A stretch of DNA of 64,000 nt, taken from the NCBI GenBank assembly GCA_017560945.1, contig JAFZDY010000050.1, positions 19,558 through 83,557 on the forward strand, read 5' to 3'. Numbering within the stretch: position 1 is the stretch's first letter; every line of letters starts with the position of its first letter. Below the pieces are notes generated by a model, which was not told where the DNA came from, made no database searches, and worked only from the letters and a program-made list of their open reading frames with translations. Below, one piece after another: positions 17,632 through 25,765 of this stretch. Source of the DNA: Bacteroidaceae bacterium (GTDB lineage: Bacteria > Bacteroidota > Bacteroidia > Bacteroidales > Bacteroidaceae). Both the position numbers and the translations under genes were made by a program.

Positions 17632-18693
17632 ATGAAACATTTGTCAACCCTTGCCTATCTTGCCCTCCTCCTGCTTGGTATGGCCTCATGTAAGAATGGA
17701 GGAACTTCACTCTTTGCCCCCGCGTCAAGTGGTAGACCCTACGAGATGTTGGTCGTGATGGACGACTCAGCTTGGGAACGTCCTGCCGGACGAGCCCTCT
17801 TCGACGCCCTTGACACCGATGTGCCCGGCTTGCCACAGAGTGAGCGCTCGTTCCTCATCATGCAGATTGACGAGTCACAGATGAACAACACCTTCCGCAT
17901 CTTCCGCAATATCATTGTGCCCAAGATTGACCGCATGTACTCACAGGTAAAGTTCAAGTTCGCACGCGATGTGAACGCTTCGCCACAGGTGATTATGACC
18001 ATACAGGCACCCAGTGAAGAGGCATTTGCCGAGTATGTGGGGAAACATAAGCAGACGATAGTGGACCTGTTTACCCGTGCCGAGATGAACCGCCAGGTGA
18101 AACTCCTCAAGAAAGACCACAGCCTGTTGGTCGAGCAACTCGTGAGGGACAGCTTCCAGTGCACCGTCCATGTGCCGGCCGACCTGCAGAACTACAAGCG
18201 TGGGCGCAACTTCCTGTGGGCTACCACCAATCGCGAGAAGGACGACCTCAACTTCGTCATCTACTCCTATCCCTTCACCGACAGGAACACCTTCACACTC
18301 GAGTACTTCATACACAAGCGGGACTCTTTCATGAAGGCTAACCTCCCTGGTCCTCTCGATGGCTCATACATGGCCACCGATGAGAACTTCATCATGTCAC
18401 AGGACATTTCCGTGCGTGGAAAGTATGCCCAAGAAATCAAGGGACTGTGGGAAATGGAAGGTGCCGTCATGGGTGGTCCGTTCGTCTCTCACGTGCGTGT
18501 GGACGAGGAGAACCAGCGCGTCATTGTTGCCGAGGCATTTGTCTATTCGCCGGGTAATAAGAAGCGCGACATCATGCGCCGCATGGAGGCTTCCCTCTAT
18601 ACCTTGCAGTTGCCTGGTGAGCAGGACGCCGTCACTACCGTGGGCAGTGATGTAGAGGGTGTGGAAGAGGAGATTGTCGAGAAGAAGAACTAA
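17632..18693 (+). CDS. DUF4837 family lipoprotein
   Basis: 353 aa. A signal peptide ends in a lipobox (LLLLGMASC, lipidated C20). The mature part (YEMLVVMDDSAWERPAGRALFDAL to the C-terminal VIVAEAFVYSPGNKKRDIMRRME) matches the Bacteroidetes-only DUF4837 family. Function unknown; envelope location is likely. It lies between rlmN (82 bp) and pdxA (68 bp), as in other Bacteroidales. Confidence 0.85.
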   Translation: MKHLSTLAYLALLLLGMASCKNGGTSLFAPASSGRPYEMLVVMDDSAWERPAGRALFDALDTDVPGLPQSERSFLIMQIDESQMNNTFRIFRNIIVPKIDRMYSQVKFKFARDVNASPQVIMTIQAPSEEAFAEYVGKHKQTIVDLFTRAEMNRQVKLLKKDHSLLVEQLVRDSFQCTVHVPADLQNYKRGRNFLWATTNREKDDLNFVIYSYPFTDRNTFTLEYFIHKRDSFMKANLPGPLDGSYMATDENFIMSQDISVRGKYAQEIKGLWEMEGAVMGGPFVSHVRVDEENQRVIVAEAFVYSPGNKKRDIMRRMEASLYTLQLPGEQDAVTTVGSDVEGVEEEIVEKKN

Positions 18694-18761
18694 TCCCTCA
18701 GTACAGTCCCTACCCAAGGAAAGTAAAACGACAACAATAACCATAAACCAACATAATAACT

Positions 18762-19838
18762 ATGAGCGAAAAACTGAGAGTGGGCATTACCCACGGCGAT
18801 ATAAACGGAGTAGGCTACGAGGTCATCCTCAAGGCATTCGAGAATCCTGTGATGATGGACCTTTGTACTCCCATTGTCTATGGCTCGCCCAAGGTGGCAG
18901 CCTACCATCGCAAGGCCATTGATAGTCCTACTAACTTTACCATCATCAACCATGCCGACGAGGCAAGTACCACCAAGTTGAACATACTGACTTGTGTGGA
19001 CGATGAACTGAAGGTGGATTTGGGCATCCCTTCTGAGGAGGCAGGCAAGGCTGCACTCGATGCTCTCGAAAGAGCACTTGCCGACTACGAGGAGGGACTC
19101 ATCGATGTGCTGGTGACTGCTCCCATCAACAAGAATACCATCCAAGGCGAGAACTTCCGCTTCCCTGGACACACTGAGTATATCCAAGAGCGTGCGGGTG
19201 AAGGCGAAAAGGCACTGATGATTCTCCTCAAGGATGAGTTGCGTGTGGCACTTGTGACTGGACACGTCCCTGTGAGCAGCATCTCTTCTCTTCTCACCAA
19301 GGAACTTATACAGGAGAAACTTACTATTTTTGAGCACTCTCTCCAACGCGACTTCTGCATCGAGAAGCCACGCATTGCCGTGCTTGCCCTCAATCCCCAT
19401 GCGGGCGACGGAGGACTCATCGGCACCGAGGAGCAAGAGATTATCATCCCCGCCTTGGAGGAGATGAAGGCACAGGGTATGTTCTGCTATGGCCCCTATC
19501 CTGCTGACGGATTCTTTGGTTCTGAACAGTTCACTAAGTTTGATGGTGTACTGGCAATGTATCACGACCAAGGCTTGGCTCCCTTCAAGGCATTGGCTAT
19601 GGAGGAGGGCGTGAATTTCACCGCAGGTCTTCCCATTGTGCGTACTTCGCCTGCTCATGGTACAGCTTACGATATTACCGGAAAGGGCGTAGCCTCCGCA
19701 ACTTCGTTGTGCCACGCCATATATACAGCACTGGATGTGTATCGCAACCGCGACTTCTACGATGAGGCTCGTGAGAATCCCTTGAAGAAGCAGTACCACG
19801 AGAAGCGTGACGATAGCCACAAACTGAAACTCGACTAA
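18762..19838 (+). CDS. pdxA: 4-hydroxythreonine-4-phosphate dehydrogenase
   Basis: 358 aa. PdxA oxidises 4-phospho-hydroxy-L-threonine in the DXP-dependent pyridoxal-phosphate pathway. The N-terminal VGITHGDINGVGYEVILKA, the metal-site FPGHTEY, the nucleotide region (NPHAGDGGLIGTEE), MYHDQGLAPFK and SPAHGTAYDITGKG are all clear family motifs with metal-binding histidines. It is followed at 21 bp by the nucleotidyltransferase gene, so the inositol cluster may be co-transcribed with pdxA. Confidence 0.96.
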   Translation: MSEKLRVGITHGDINGVGYEVILKAFENPVMMDLCTPIVYGSPKVAAYHRKAIDSPTNFTIINHADEASTTKLNILTCVDDELKVDLGIPSEEAGKAALDALERALADYEEGLIDVLVTAPINKNTIQGENFRFPGHTEYIQERAGEGEKALMILLKDELRVALVTGHVPVSSISSLLTKELIQEKLTIFEHSLQRDFCIEKPRIAVLALNPHAGDGGLIGTEEQEIIIPALEEMKAQGMFCYGPYPADGFFGSEQFTKFDGVLAMYHDQGLAPFKALAMEEGVNFTAGLPIVRTSPAHGTAYDITGKGVASATSLCHAIYTALDVYRNRDFYDEARENPLKKQYHEKRDDSHKLKLD

Positions 19839-19859
19839 GCACAATCCTACTAACTGAGC

Positions 19860-20564
19860 ATGAACTTTGCAATCATATCAGCTGGCGAGGGCTCGCGCCT
19901 TGCACAAGAGGGAGTAGAGAAACCTAAGCCTTTGGTGGAGTTGAACGGCGAGGCCATGATTGAGCGCCTCGTCCGTATCTTCGTGCGCCAAGGGGCTGAG
20001 CGCGTGGTTGTCATCATCAACGACCGTGTGGCAGAGACAAAGGAATTCCTCCTCCGCTTGAAGGAGCAGTTGCCTATCGAGTTGGTAGTGAAGAACACCC
20101 CGAGTTCTATGCATAGCTTCTACGAAATTGCTCACCTGCTGGGTGACGAGAAGTTCTGCCTCACCACCGTGGACACCATCTTCCACGAGGAGGAGTTCGG
20201 TCGCTACATTCAAGCCTTTCGTACCTCCGAAGTCGATGGTTTGATGGCTGTTACCGACTATGTGGACGATGAGAAACCCCTCTATATCTCAACCGACGAG
20301 GCGTTGCGCATCACTGGCTTTCACGACGAGGCAACCCCCGATTGTCACTACATATCGGGAGGCATCTATTGCCTCACTCCGTTGGCATTGGGCACTTTGC
20401 GCCGATGCATGGAGAGTGGCCTTTCGCGCATGCGCAACTTCCAACGCCAGTTGGTGGCCGACGGGCTTCGTCTCGAGGCCTGGCCATTCAGTAAGATAGT
20501 GGATGTGGACCATGCCGAGGATATAGTAAAGGCAGAGGCATTCCTGAGTGCCAATGGGGAGTGA
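19860..20564 (+). CDS. Sugar/alditol-phosphate nucleotidyltransferase (NTP_transferase)
   Basis: 234 aa. The N-terminal IISAGEGSRLAQEGVEKPKP (residues 5-24) is a nucleotidyltransferase signature (normally AGxGxR..KxxKP), followed by VELNGEAMIERLV and the metal-site-like TTVDTIF; a second conserved Asp lies in VDVDHAEDI near the C-terminus. Family members make NDP-sugars or CDP-alcohols. Because the cluster also encodes a CDP-alcohol phosphotransferase and inositol-phosphate synthase, CTP:inositol-1-phosphate cytidylyltransferase is a reasonable candidate, but this is inference. First gene of the cluster, 21 bp after pdxA. Confidence 0.8.
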   Translation: MNFAIISAGEGSRLAQEGVEKPKPLVELNGEAMIERLVRIFVRQGAERVVVIINDRVAETKEFLLRLKEQLPIELVVKNTPSSMHSFYEIAHLLGDEKFCLTTVDTIFHEEEFGRYIQAFRTSEVDGLMAVTDYVDDEKPLYISTDEALRITGFHDEATPDCHYISGGIYCLTPLALGTLRRCMESGLSRMRNFQRQLVADGLRLEAWPFSKIVDVDHAEDIVKAEAFLSANGE

Positions 20565-20594
20565 CGAACGAAGAGTGAAGAATCCGATACCCTT

Positions 20595-21428
20595 ATGAAT
20601 ATCATTGCCATCAGCCGAGGTGCCCGTTACTCGCCCAACCACATAGGTAACGATGCTGCCATCTTCAACAAGGTTGTGGAGTGTCTGCTTCGTGACGGAC
20701 ATGAGGTGTACTCGTGTGACGAGGAGACCTTTTTTGGACATTGCCAGGATGGACATCATACCTTGGTGGTGACCATGGCACGCGATGTCCGCACGCTTGA
20801 AAGGTTGATGGAGTGGGAGAGTCGTGGTGCTACCATCGTCAATTCACCGCGAGGTGTACTCAATTGCGTGCGCCTACCTATGACTGAACTATTGATGAAG
20901 CACGGTATTCCCCATCCGCAGAGTTGGATATTTTCCACCGATGCACCTCTTCCTGAGGAGATGACCTTCCCCTGTTGGCTCAAGCGCGGCGACTCACATG
21001 CCCTTGTCAAGGAGGATGTCTGCTATGCGTCCACACGCGACGAAGCCTTGCGTGTGGTGGCCGATATGAAGGGAAGAGGCATACCTTCGGTGGTGGTAAA
21101 CGAACACCTCGAGGGCGACTTGGTAAAGTTCTATGGCGTACAGGACGACACCTTCTTCCATTGGTTCTATCCCTCGTCCCTGTCTCATACCAAGTTTGGG
21201 TTGGAGGCAATCAATGGCGAGGCGAAGCAGATTCCCTTCTCTTCCCACCAATTGAAACAATGTGCCGACGAAGTCGCTCGTGTGCTGAAGGTCCCTGTGT
21301 ATGGTGGCGATGCGGTGGTAAGTCCTGATGGCCGCATACGCATCATCGACTTCAACGATTGGCCGAGTTTTGCCCCTTGTCGCAATGAGGCAGCCCAGGC
21401 CATTGCACGATATTGTGCGACTCTGTGA
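20595..21428 (+). CDS. ATP-grasp-fold protein of unknown substrate
   Basis: 277 aa. The ATP-grasp pattern is visible: a lysine-containing strand (FPCWLKRGDSHALVKEDV, about residues 129-146), the VVNEHLEGDLVKFYGV strand, and the metal-binding end VYGGDAVVSPDGRIRIIDFNDWPSFAPCRNEA with acidic residues and Asn. The N-terminal ~110 residues form a pre-ATP-grasp domain (NIIAISRGARYSPNHIGNDA). ATP-grasp enzymes join a carboxylate to an amine, thiol or phosphate via acyl-phosphate, or act as kinases. The substrate is unknown, but its position (31 bp and 60 bp from neighbours) argues for a role with the inositol product. Confidence 0.7.
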   Translation: MNIIAISRGARYSPNHIGNDAAIFNKVVECLLRDGHEVYSCDEETFFGHCQDGHHTLVVTMARDVRTLERLMEWESRGATIVNSPRGVLNCVRLPMTELLMKHGIPHPQSWIFSTDAPLPEEMTFPCWLKRGDSHALVKEDVCYASTRDEALRVVADMKGRGIPSVVVNEHLEGDLVKFYGVQDDTFFHWFYPSSLSHTKFGLEAINGEAKQIPFSSHQLKQCADEVARVLKVPVYGGDAVVSPDGRIRIIDFNDWPSFAPCRNEAAQAIARYCATL

Positions 21429-21488
21429 TGTGCACAAAATAAAGAATATACTTGTCATTAGTCACCAGTCACCAGTCACATTAAGAAC

Positions 21489-22415
21489 ATGACAACGACC
21501 AATAAAAAAAATGGAGGCATCGCCTCCACCTACAAGTCCCTCGATACTGAGGAACTGTTTGATATCTACTTCAATCGTCCTATAGGATACGCGTGGGCAT
21601 TGCTCTTCAAGGCATTGCACATACACCCTAACGTGATAACCATTGTCTCCATCCTCATGGGTGCTGCAGCTGGGTATTTCTTCTATTTCCCCGATTGGAA
21701 GACAAACCTCATAGGAGTTCTCCTGCTTGTGTGGGCAAACCACTACGATAGTGCCGATGGTCAATTGGCACGAATGACGGGTCAAAAGACCTTGTGGGGA
21801 CGCATACTCGATGGATTTGCGGGCGATGTATGGTTCTTCTCCATCTACTTCTTCATCTGCTTGCGCATGACTCCCACGTGGGGTGTGTGGATATGGTTGT
21901 TGGCTGCCTTTTCAGGCTTCATTTGCCATAGCAAGCAGTGTGCCTTGTCCGACTATTACCGCAACATTCACCTCTATTTCCTTAAGGGACGCGAGGGAAG
22001 TGAGTTGGACAACTCTGCTCAGCAACGCAAACTCTTCCGCGATGCACCTTGGAAGGGACACATTTGGTTCAAACTCTTTCACTTCTTCTATGGCAACTAC
22101 ACTCACTCACAGGAGCAGATGTCGCCCTGTTTTCAGCGTTTCTTTGCCTTGGTGAATCAAAAGTATGGAAGTCAAGTCCCCCAATCCTTGCGCGATGAGT
22201 TTCGTGCAGGTAGTTTGCCATTGATGAAGTGGGCGAATATCCTCACCTTCAACACCCGTGCCATGGTGCTCTATGTCGTAGTGCTCACGGGTGTGCCCTG
22301 GGTCTATTTCCTTTTCGAGGTGACGGTGATGAACGTCCTTTTCTTCTACATGCGTAGTCGCCACGAGGCTTTGTGTACACGCTTGACCACCCAATTGCAG
22401 GAGGAGAAGGCATGA
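21489..22415 (+). CDS. CDP-alcohol phosphatidyltransferase family enzyme (candidate inositol-phosphate lipid synthase)
   Basis: 308 aa with about six membrane helices. The CDP-alcohol motif is at residues 87-113 (D87-x2-D90-G91-x2-A94-R95-x8-G104-x3-D108); the final Asp is at 113, one residue later than the usual D-x3-D. The family transfers a phospho-alcohol from a CDP-alcohol; with inositol-phosphate synthase in the same operon the likely products are phosphatidylinositol-phosphate (from CDP-diacylglycerol) or di-inositol phosphate (from CDP-inositol). Its stop overlaps the next start (ATGA). Confidence 0.8.
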   Translation: MTTTNKKNGGIASTYKSLDTEELFDIYFNRPIGYAWALLFKALHIHPNVITIVSILMGAAAGYFFYFPDWKTNLIGVLLLVWANHYDSADGQLARMTGQKTLWGRILDGFAGDVWFFSIYFFICLRMTPTWGVWIWLLAAFSGFICHSKQCALSDYYRNIHLYFLKGREGSELDNSAQQRKLFRDAPWKGHIWFKLFHFFYGNYTHSQEQMSPCFQRFFALVNQKYGSQVPQSLRDEFRAGSLPLMKWANILTFNTRAMVLYVVVLTGVPWVYFLFEVTVMNVLFFYMRSRHEALCTRLTTQLQEEKA

Positions 22416-23410
22416 AGTCGAAGTATCGCAACATATTCCTCCTCTTCGGTATAGTCGCCATTGTGGTGATGCTATGCACCTTTGAGATGGATTATGCCGA
22501 TCTTTGGCAAAATCTCCGTCGTGCAGGTTGTTGGTTTCCCGCCATCGTGGGGTTGTGGGTATTCATCTACCTGTTGAACGCCCTTTCGTGGTATTGCATC
22601 ATTCGCGATGGCAAGCAGACGTGTCCCATCTCCTTTTGGCGCGTGTACAAACTCACCATCTCGGGCTTTGCACTCAACTATGCCACACCACTGGGATTGA
22701 TGGGAGGCGAACCCTACCGCATCATGGAGTTGACTCCCTACGTAGGGGCCAGTCGTGCCACCTCGTCGGTCATCCTTTATGTGATGATGCACATCTTCAC
22801 CCACATCAACTTCTGGTTCTTCTCCATTTTCCTCTACATTGCTCTCTATGCCGTCACTTGGGAGATGGGAGTACTGTTGGCCATCATTGGTGCCTTTTGC
22901 CTGTTGGCCATCTACTTTTTCATGAAAGGATATAAGAATGGCATGGCCGTGCGTACACTCCGCCTCCTTTGTCACGTACCCTTCATCAAACGATGGGCGG
23001 TGGGCTTTGTCGAACGTCAGCACGAGACATTGACGCGCATTGACCATCAGATAGCCGAACTCCATCAGAAACGCAAGCGTACCTTCTATACAGCCTTCCT
23101 ATTGGAGTTCCTTTCTCGCATTGTGGGGTGTTTGGAGGTATGGTTCATACTCAACATTCTCACCACCGACGTCAGCTTTGCCGATTGCATCCTCATCATG
23201 GCCTTCTCGTCGCTCTTCAGCAACCTTTTCTTCTTTTCGCCTATGCAACTGGGTGCGCGTGAGGGAGGGTTGGCTTTGGCCGTAGGCGGACTTTCCATCC
23301 CCTTGGCCTTTGGCGTATATACAGGGTTGCTCACTCGTGTGCGCGAACTCATATGGATAGTCATAGGAGTGGCACTGATGAAGGTGGGAAATAAATTGAG
23401 CAATGAGTGA
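22412..23410 (+). CDS. Flippase-like integral membrane protein (UPF0104/LPG-synthase TM type)
   Basis: 332 aa from the ATG at 22412, which overlaps the stop of the preceding gene by 4 bp. About seven or eight membrane helices and the family signatures NYATPLGLMGGEPYRIMEL and MQLGAREGGLALAVGGLSI are present. The family includes MprF flippase domains and AglD-like proteins, usually tied to lipid or lipid-linked glycan handling. In this cluster it is a good candidate for moving the inositol lipid across the inner membrane. Coupled to the CDP-alcohol gene. Confidence 0.78.
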   Translation: MKSKYRNIFLLFGIVAIVVMLCTFEMDYADLWQNLRRAGCWFPAIVGLWVFIYLLNALSWYCIIRDGKQTCPISFWRVYKLTISGFALNYATPLGLMGGEPYRIMELTPYVGASRATSSVILYVMMHIFTHINFWFFSIFLYIALYAVTWEMGVLLAIIGAFCLLAIYFFMKGYKNGMAVRTLRLLCHVPFIKRWAVGFVERQHETLTRIDHQIAELHQKRKRTFYTAFLLEFLSRIVGCLEVWFILNILTTDVSFADCILIMAFSSLFSNLFFFSPMQLGAREGGLALAVGGLSIPLAFGVYTGLLTRVRELIWIVIGVALMKVGNKLSNE

Positions 23411-23467
23411 TGAGCAATGGGCTATGAGTGATGAGTTTTGAATGTTGAACCTTGAACTTTGAACCCT

Positions 23468-24190
23468 ATGATACAAGGAATAATATTCGACTACGGTGGC
23501 ACACTGGACACCAATGGACTCCATTGGGCAGAGGTGTTGTGGGCACAATATGAAGCGTGCCGATTGCCAGTGAGTAAGGCCGACTTTCGCGAGGCATACG
23601 TCTACGGTGAGCGCACCATGGGTAAGCAACCTTTGGTGAAGCCTACGGATGACTTTCGCCAAGTACTCCTCATCAAGAGCCGTTTACAACTTCAGTACTT
23701 GATAGAAAAAGGGTGCCTCGATTCGGAGCATTTCCCCCTCGGGACCTATGCCGAGAAGATAGCCGACGGAGGTTACCTTGTGGCAAGAAAAACGGTTGAC
23801 AATGCCCGAAAAGTCCTCGAAAAGTTGAAAACTACCTATAAAATGGTGCTTGTTTCAAACTTTTATGGAAACATTCATACGATTTTGGAAGATTTTGGTT
23901 TACTTTGCTACTTTGAACAGGTAGTGGAGTCCTCCGTGGTGGGTATTCGCAAGCCCGACCCTGCCATTTTTACCCTTGGTGTCGAGGCATTGCACCTTTC
24001 CCCCGAGCAGGTGGTGGTAGTGGGCGACTCCTATGGAAAGGACATCCTCCCCGCTCACTCCATCGGATGCCACACCGTGTGGCTTCGTGGCATTGGTTGG
24101 GCCGAAGAACAGGTGGACGAAACACTTCCCTCCGCCATCATCAGCGACCTGCAACAGGTAGTGGAGATTCTCCGTGCCGAAAAGGGGTAA
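23468..24190 (+). CDS. HAD-superfamily phosphatase (candidate inositol-phosphate/PIP phosphatase)
   Basis: 240 aa. I start at the ATG at 23468; a TTG lies three codons upstream. Motif I is FDYGGTLD (D8 and G10, so DxG instead of DxD), the second motif region is MVLVSNFYGNI with S/T, then K in RKPDPAIF and the acidic VVVGDSYGKDILPA. This is a haloacid-dehalogenase-type phosphatase with a cap domain. In the cluster context it is a good candidate for removing the phosphate from an inositol-phosphate lipid or di-inositol-phosphate-phosphate. The start is preceded by four heptamer repeats (23436-23463). Confidence 0.75.
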   Translation: MIQGIIFDYGGTLDTNGLHWAEVLWAQYEACRLPVSKADFREAYVYGERTMGKQPLVKPTDDFRQVLLIKSRLQLQYLIEKGCLDSEHFPLGTYAEKIADGGYLVARKTVDNARKVLEKLKTTYKMVLVSNFYGNIHTILEDFGLLCYFEQVVESSVVGIRKPDPAIFTLGVEALHLSPEQVVVVGDSYGKDILPAHSIGCHTVWLRGIGWAEEQVDETLPSAIISDLQQVVEILRAEKG

Positions 24191-24245
24191 AGACCAATAG
24201 AAGAGCAAGAAAGAAAGTGAAAACAAACATAAAACGCACAACGAT

Positions 24246-25553
24246 ATGAACAATCAGAACGTTAAGCCGGCAGACGGCAAACTGGGAATCATGGTCGTAG
24301 GATTGGGAGCCGTCACCTCCACCTTCATGACCGGTGTGCTGATGGCACGCAAGGGGCTTACCAAGCCCGTAGGCTCCATGACACAGTACGACAAGATACG
24401 TGTGGGCAAGGGAGCTGACAAGCAATATTTACACTACTCCGACATTGTACCATTGGCAAAGCTCGACGATATTGTCTTCGGAGCATGGGACGTCTATCCC
24501 GTCAATGCCTACCGCTCGGCCATGTATTGCGAGGTGTTGAAGGAGAAGGACATCAACCCCGTGAAGGAAGAACTGGAGAAGATTGTCCCCCTGAAAGCCG
24601 CCTTTGACAAGAACTTTGCCAAGCGCCTCGATGGCGACAACGTGAAGGACTGCAGCACCCGTTGGGAGATGGTGGAAGCCTTGCGCGAGGATATACGTCG
24701 ATTCAAGCAGGAGAATGGTTGTGCCCGCATCGTGGTAGCATGGGCTGCTTCTACCGAGATATACGTGCCCGTCTATGAGCCTGTGCATGGCTCCTTGGCA
24801 GCCCTCGAACAGGCCATGAAGGACAACGATACCGAGCACATAGCCCCCTCCATGTGCTACGCCTATGCCGCCCTGTCCGAAGGTGCGCCCTTCATCATGG
24901 GTGCCCCCAACACCACACTCGATATCCCCGCCATGTGGGAGTTGGCCGAGAAGACCCGCATGCCCATTGCAGGCAAGGACTTCAAGACCGGTCAGACCCT
25001 CGTGAAGTCGGGCTTTGCACCCATCATCGGCACTCGTTGCTTGGGACTGAACGGATGGTTCTCCACCAACATCCTCGGCAATCGCGATGGCCTTGTGCTC
25101 GACGAACCCGAGAACTTCCGCACCAAGGAGGTGAGCAAACTCTCCACACTGGAGTCCATCCTCGTCCCCGAGAACCAGCCCGACCTCTACACCGACTACT
25201 ACCACAAGGTGCGCATCAACTACTATCCCCCGCGCAACGACGATAAGGAAGGGTGGGACAACATCGACATCTTCGGTTGGATGGGATACCCCATGCAGAT
25301 CAAGATCAATTTCCTCTGTCGCGACTCCATCCTGGCAGCCCCCCTGCTGCTCGACCTCTGTCTGCTCTCCGACCTTGCCGCACGTGCCGGTCGCTACGGC
25401 ATCCAACGCTTCCTCAGCTTCTACCTGAAAGCCCCCATGTATGACTACCGCACCGACGAAGTGCCCGTCAACCACCTCTTCCAGCAATACACCATGCTGA
25501 AGAACGCCATCCGCGAAATGGGCGGTTACGAAGCCGACGAAGAGTTGGATTAA
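24246..25553 (+). CDS. myo-Inositol-3-phosphate (1L-myo-inositol-1-phosphate) synthase
   Basis: 435 aa, of the length of prokaryotic INO1/MIPS proteins. The NAD-dependent enzyme turns glucose-6-phosphate into inositol-3-phosphate. The Rossmann motif VVGLGAVTSTF (residues ~17-27), VVAWAASTEIYVPV, and the family signature GKDFKTGQT (243-251) followed by LGLNGWFSTNILGNRDG are clear. Last gene of the cluster, 55 bp after the HAD gene, followed by a strong terminator. Confidence 0.95.
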   Translation: MNNQNVKPADGKLGIMVVGLGAVTSTFMTGVLMARKGLTKPVGSMTQYDKIRVGKGADKQYLHYSDIVPLAKLDDIVFGAWDVYPVNAYRSAMYCEVLKEKDINPVKEELEKIVPLKAAFDKNFAKRLDGDNVKDCSTRWEMVEALREDIRRFKQENGCARIVVAWAASTEIYVPVYEPVHGSLAALEQAMKDNDTEHIAPSMCYAYAALSEGAPFIMGAPNTTLDIPAMWELAEKTRMPIAGKDFKTGQTLVKSGFAPIIGTRCLGLNGWFSTNILGNRDGLVLDEPENFRTKEVSKLSTLESILVPENQPDLYTDYYHKVRINYYPPRNDDKEGWDNIDIFGWMGYPMQIKINFLCRDSILAAPLLLDLCLLSDLAARAGRYGIQRFLSFYLKAPMYDYRTDEVPVNHLFQQYTMLKNAIREMGGYEADEELD

Positions 25554-25593
25554 CGCATACACCCCTCCGACAGCATCATCATATAACGAAGAG

Positions 25594-25631
25594 AATGCCT
25601 CTGTTTGACGTGTTCAAACAGGGGCATTTTT
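25594..25631 (+). terminator. Rho-independent terminator after the inositol cluster
   Basis: The stem ATGCCTCTGTTTGA / TCAAACAGGGGCAT (one G-T pair) with a 6-nt loop is followed by TTTTTA. It ends the pdxA-to-inositol-synthase transcription unit. Confidence 0.85.
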
Positions 25632-25765
25632 ACTTTTGCACCGTTGAATAAATAAGATTACCATTCTTCTGTCTGTAAGAATGCATTCTTTTTGCACTAA
25701 GATTACTATTCTTCCGGAATGTTCAACGTTTAATCATCCTTTGGGCGAGCAGACCTTGCCATTAC

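Noticed and set aside
18690-19844. 384-aa minus-strand frame opposite pdxA
   Set aside because: It is the antisense of a fully conserved PdxA protein; the sequence has no family similarity.
24429-25562. 377-aa minus-strand frame opposite inositol-phosphate synthase
   Set aside because: Antisense shadow of a strongly conserved enzyme; no start context or motif.
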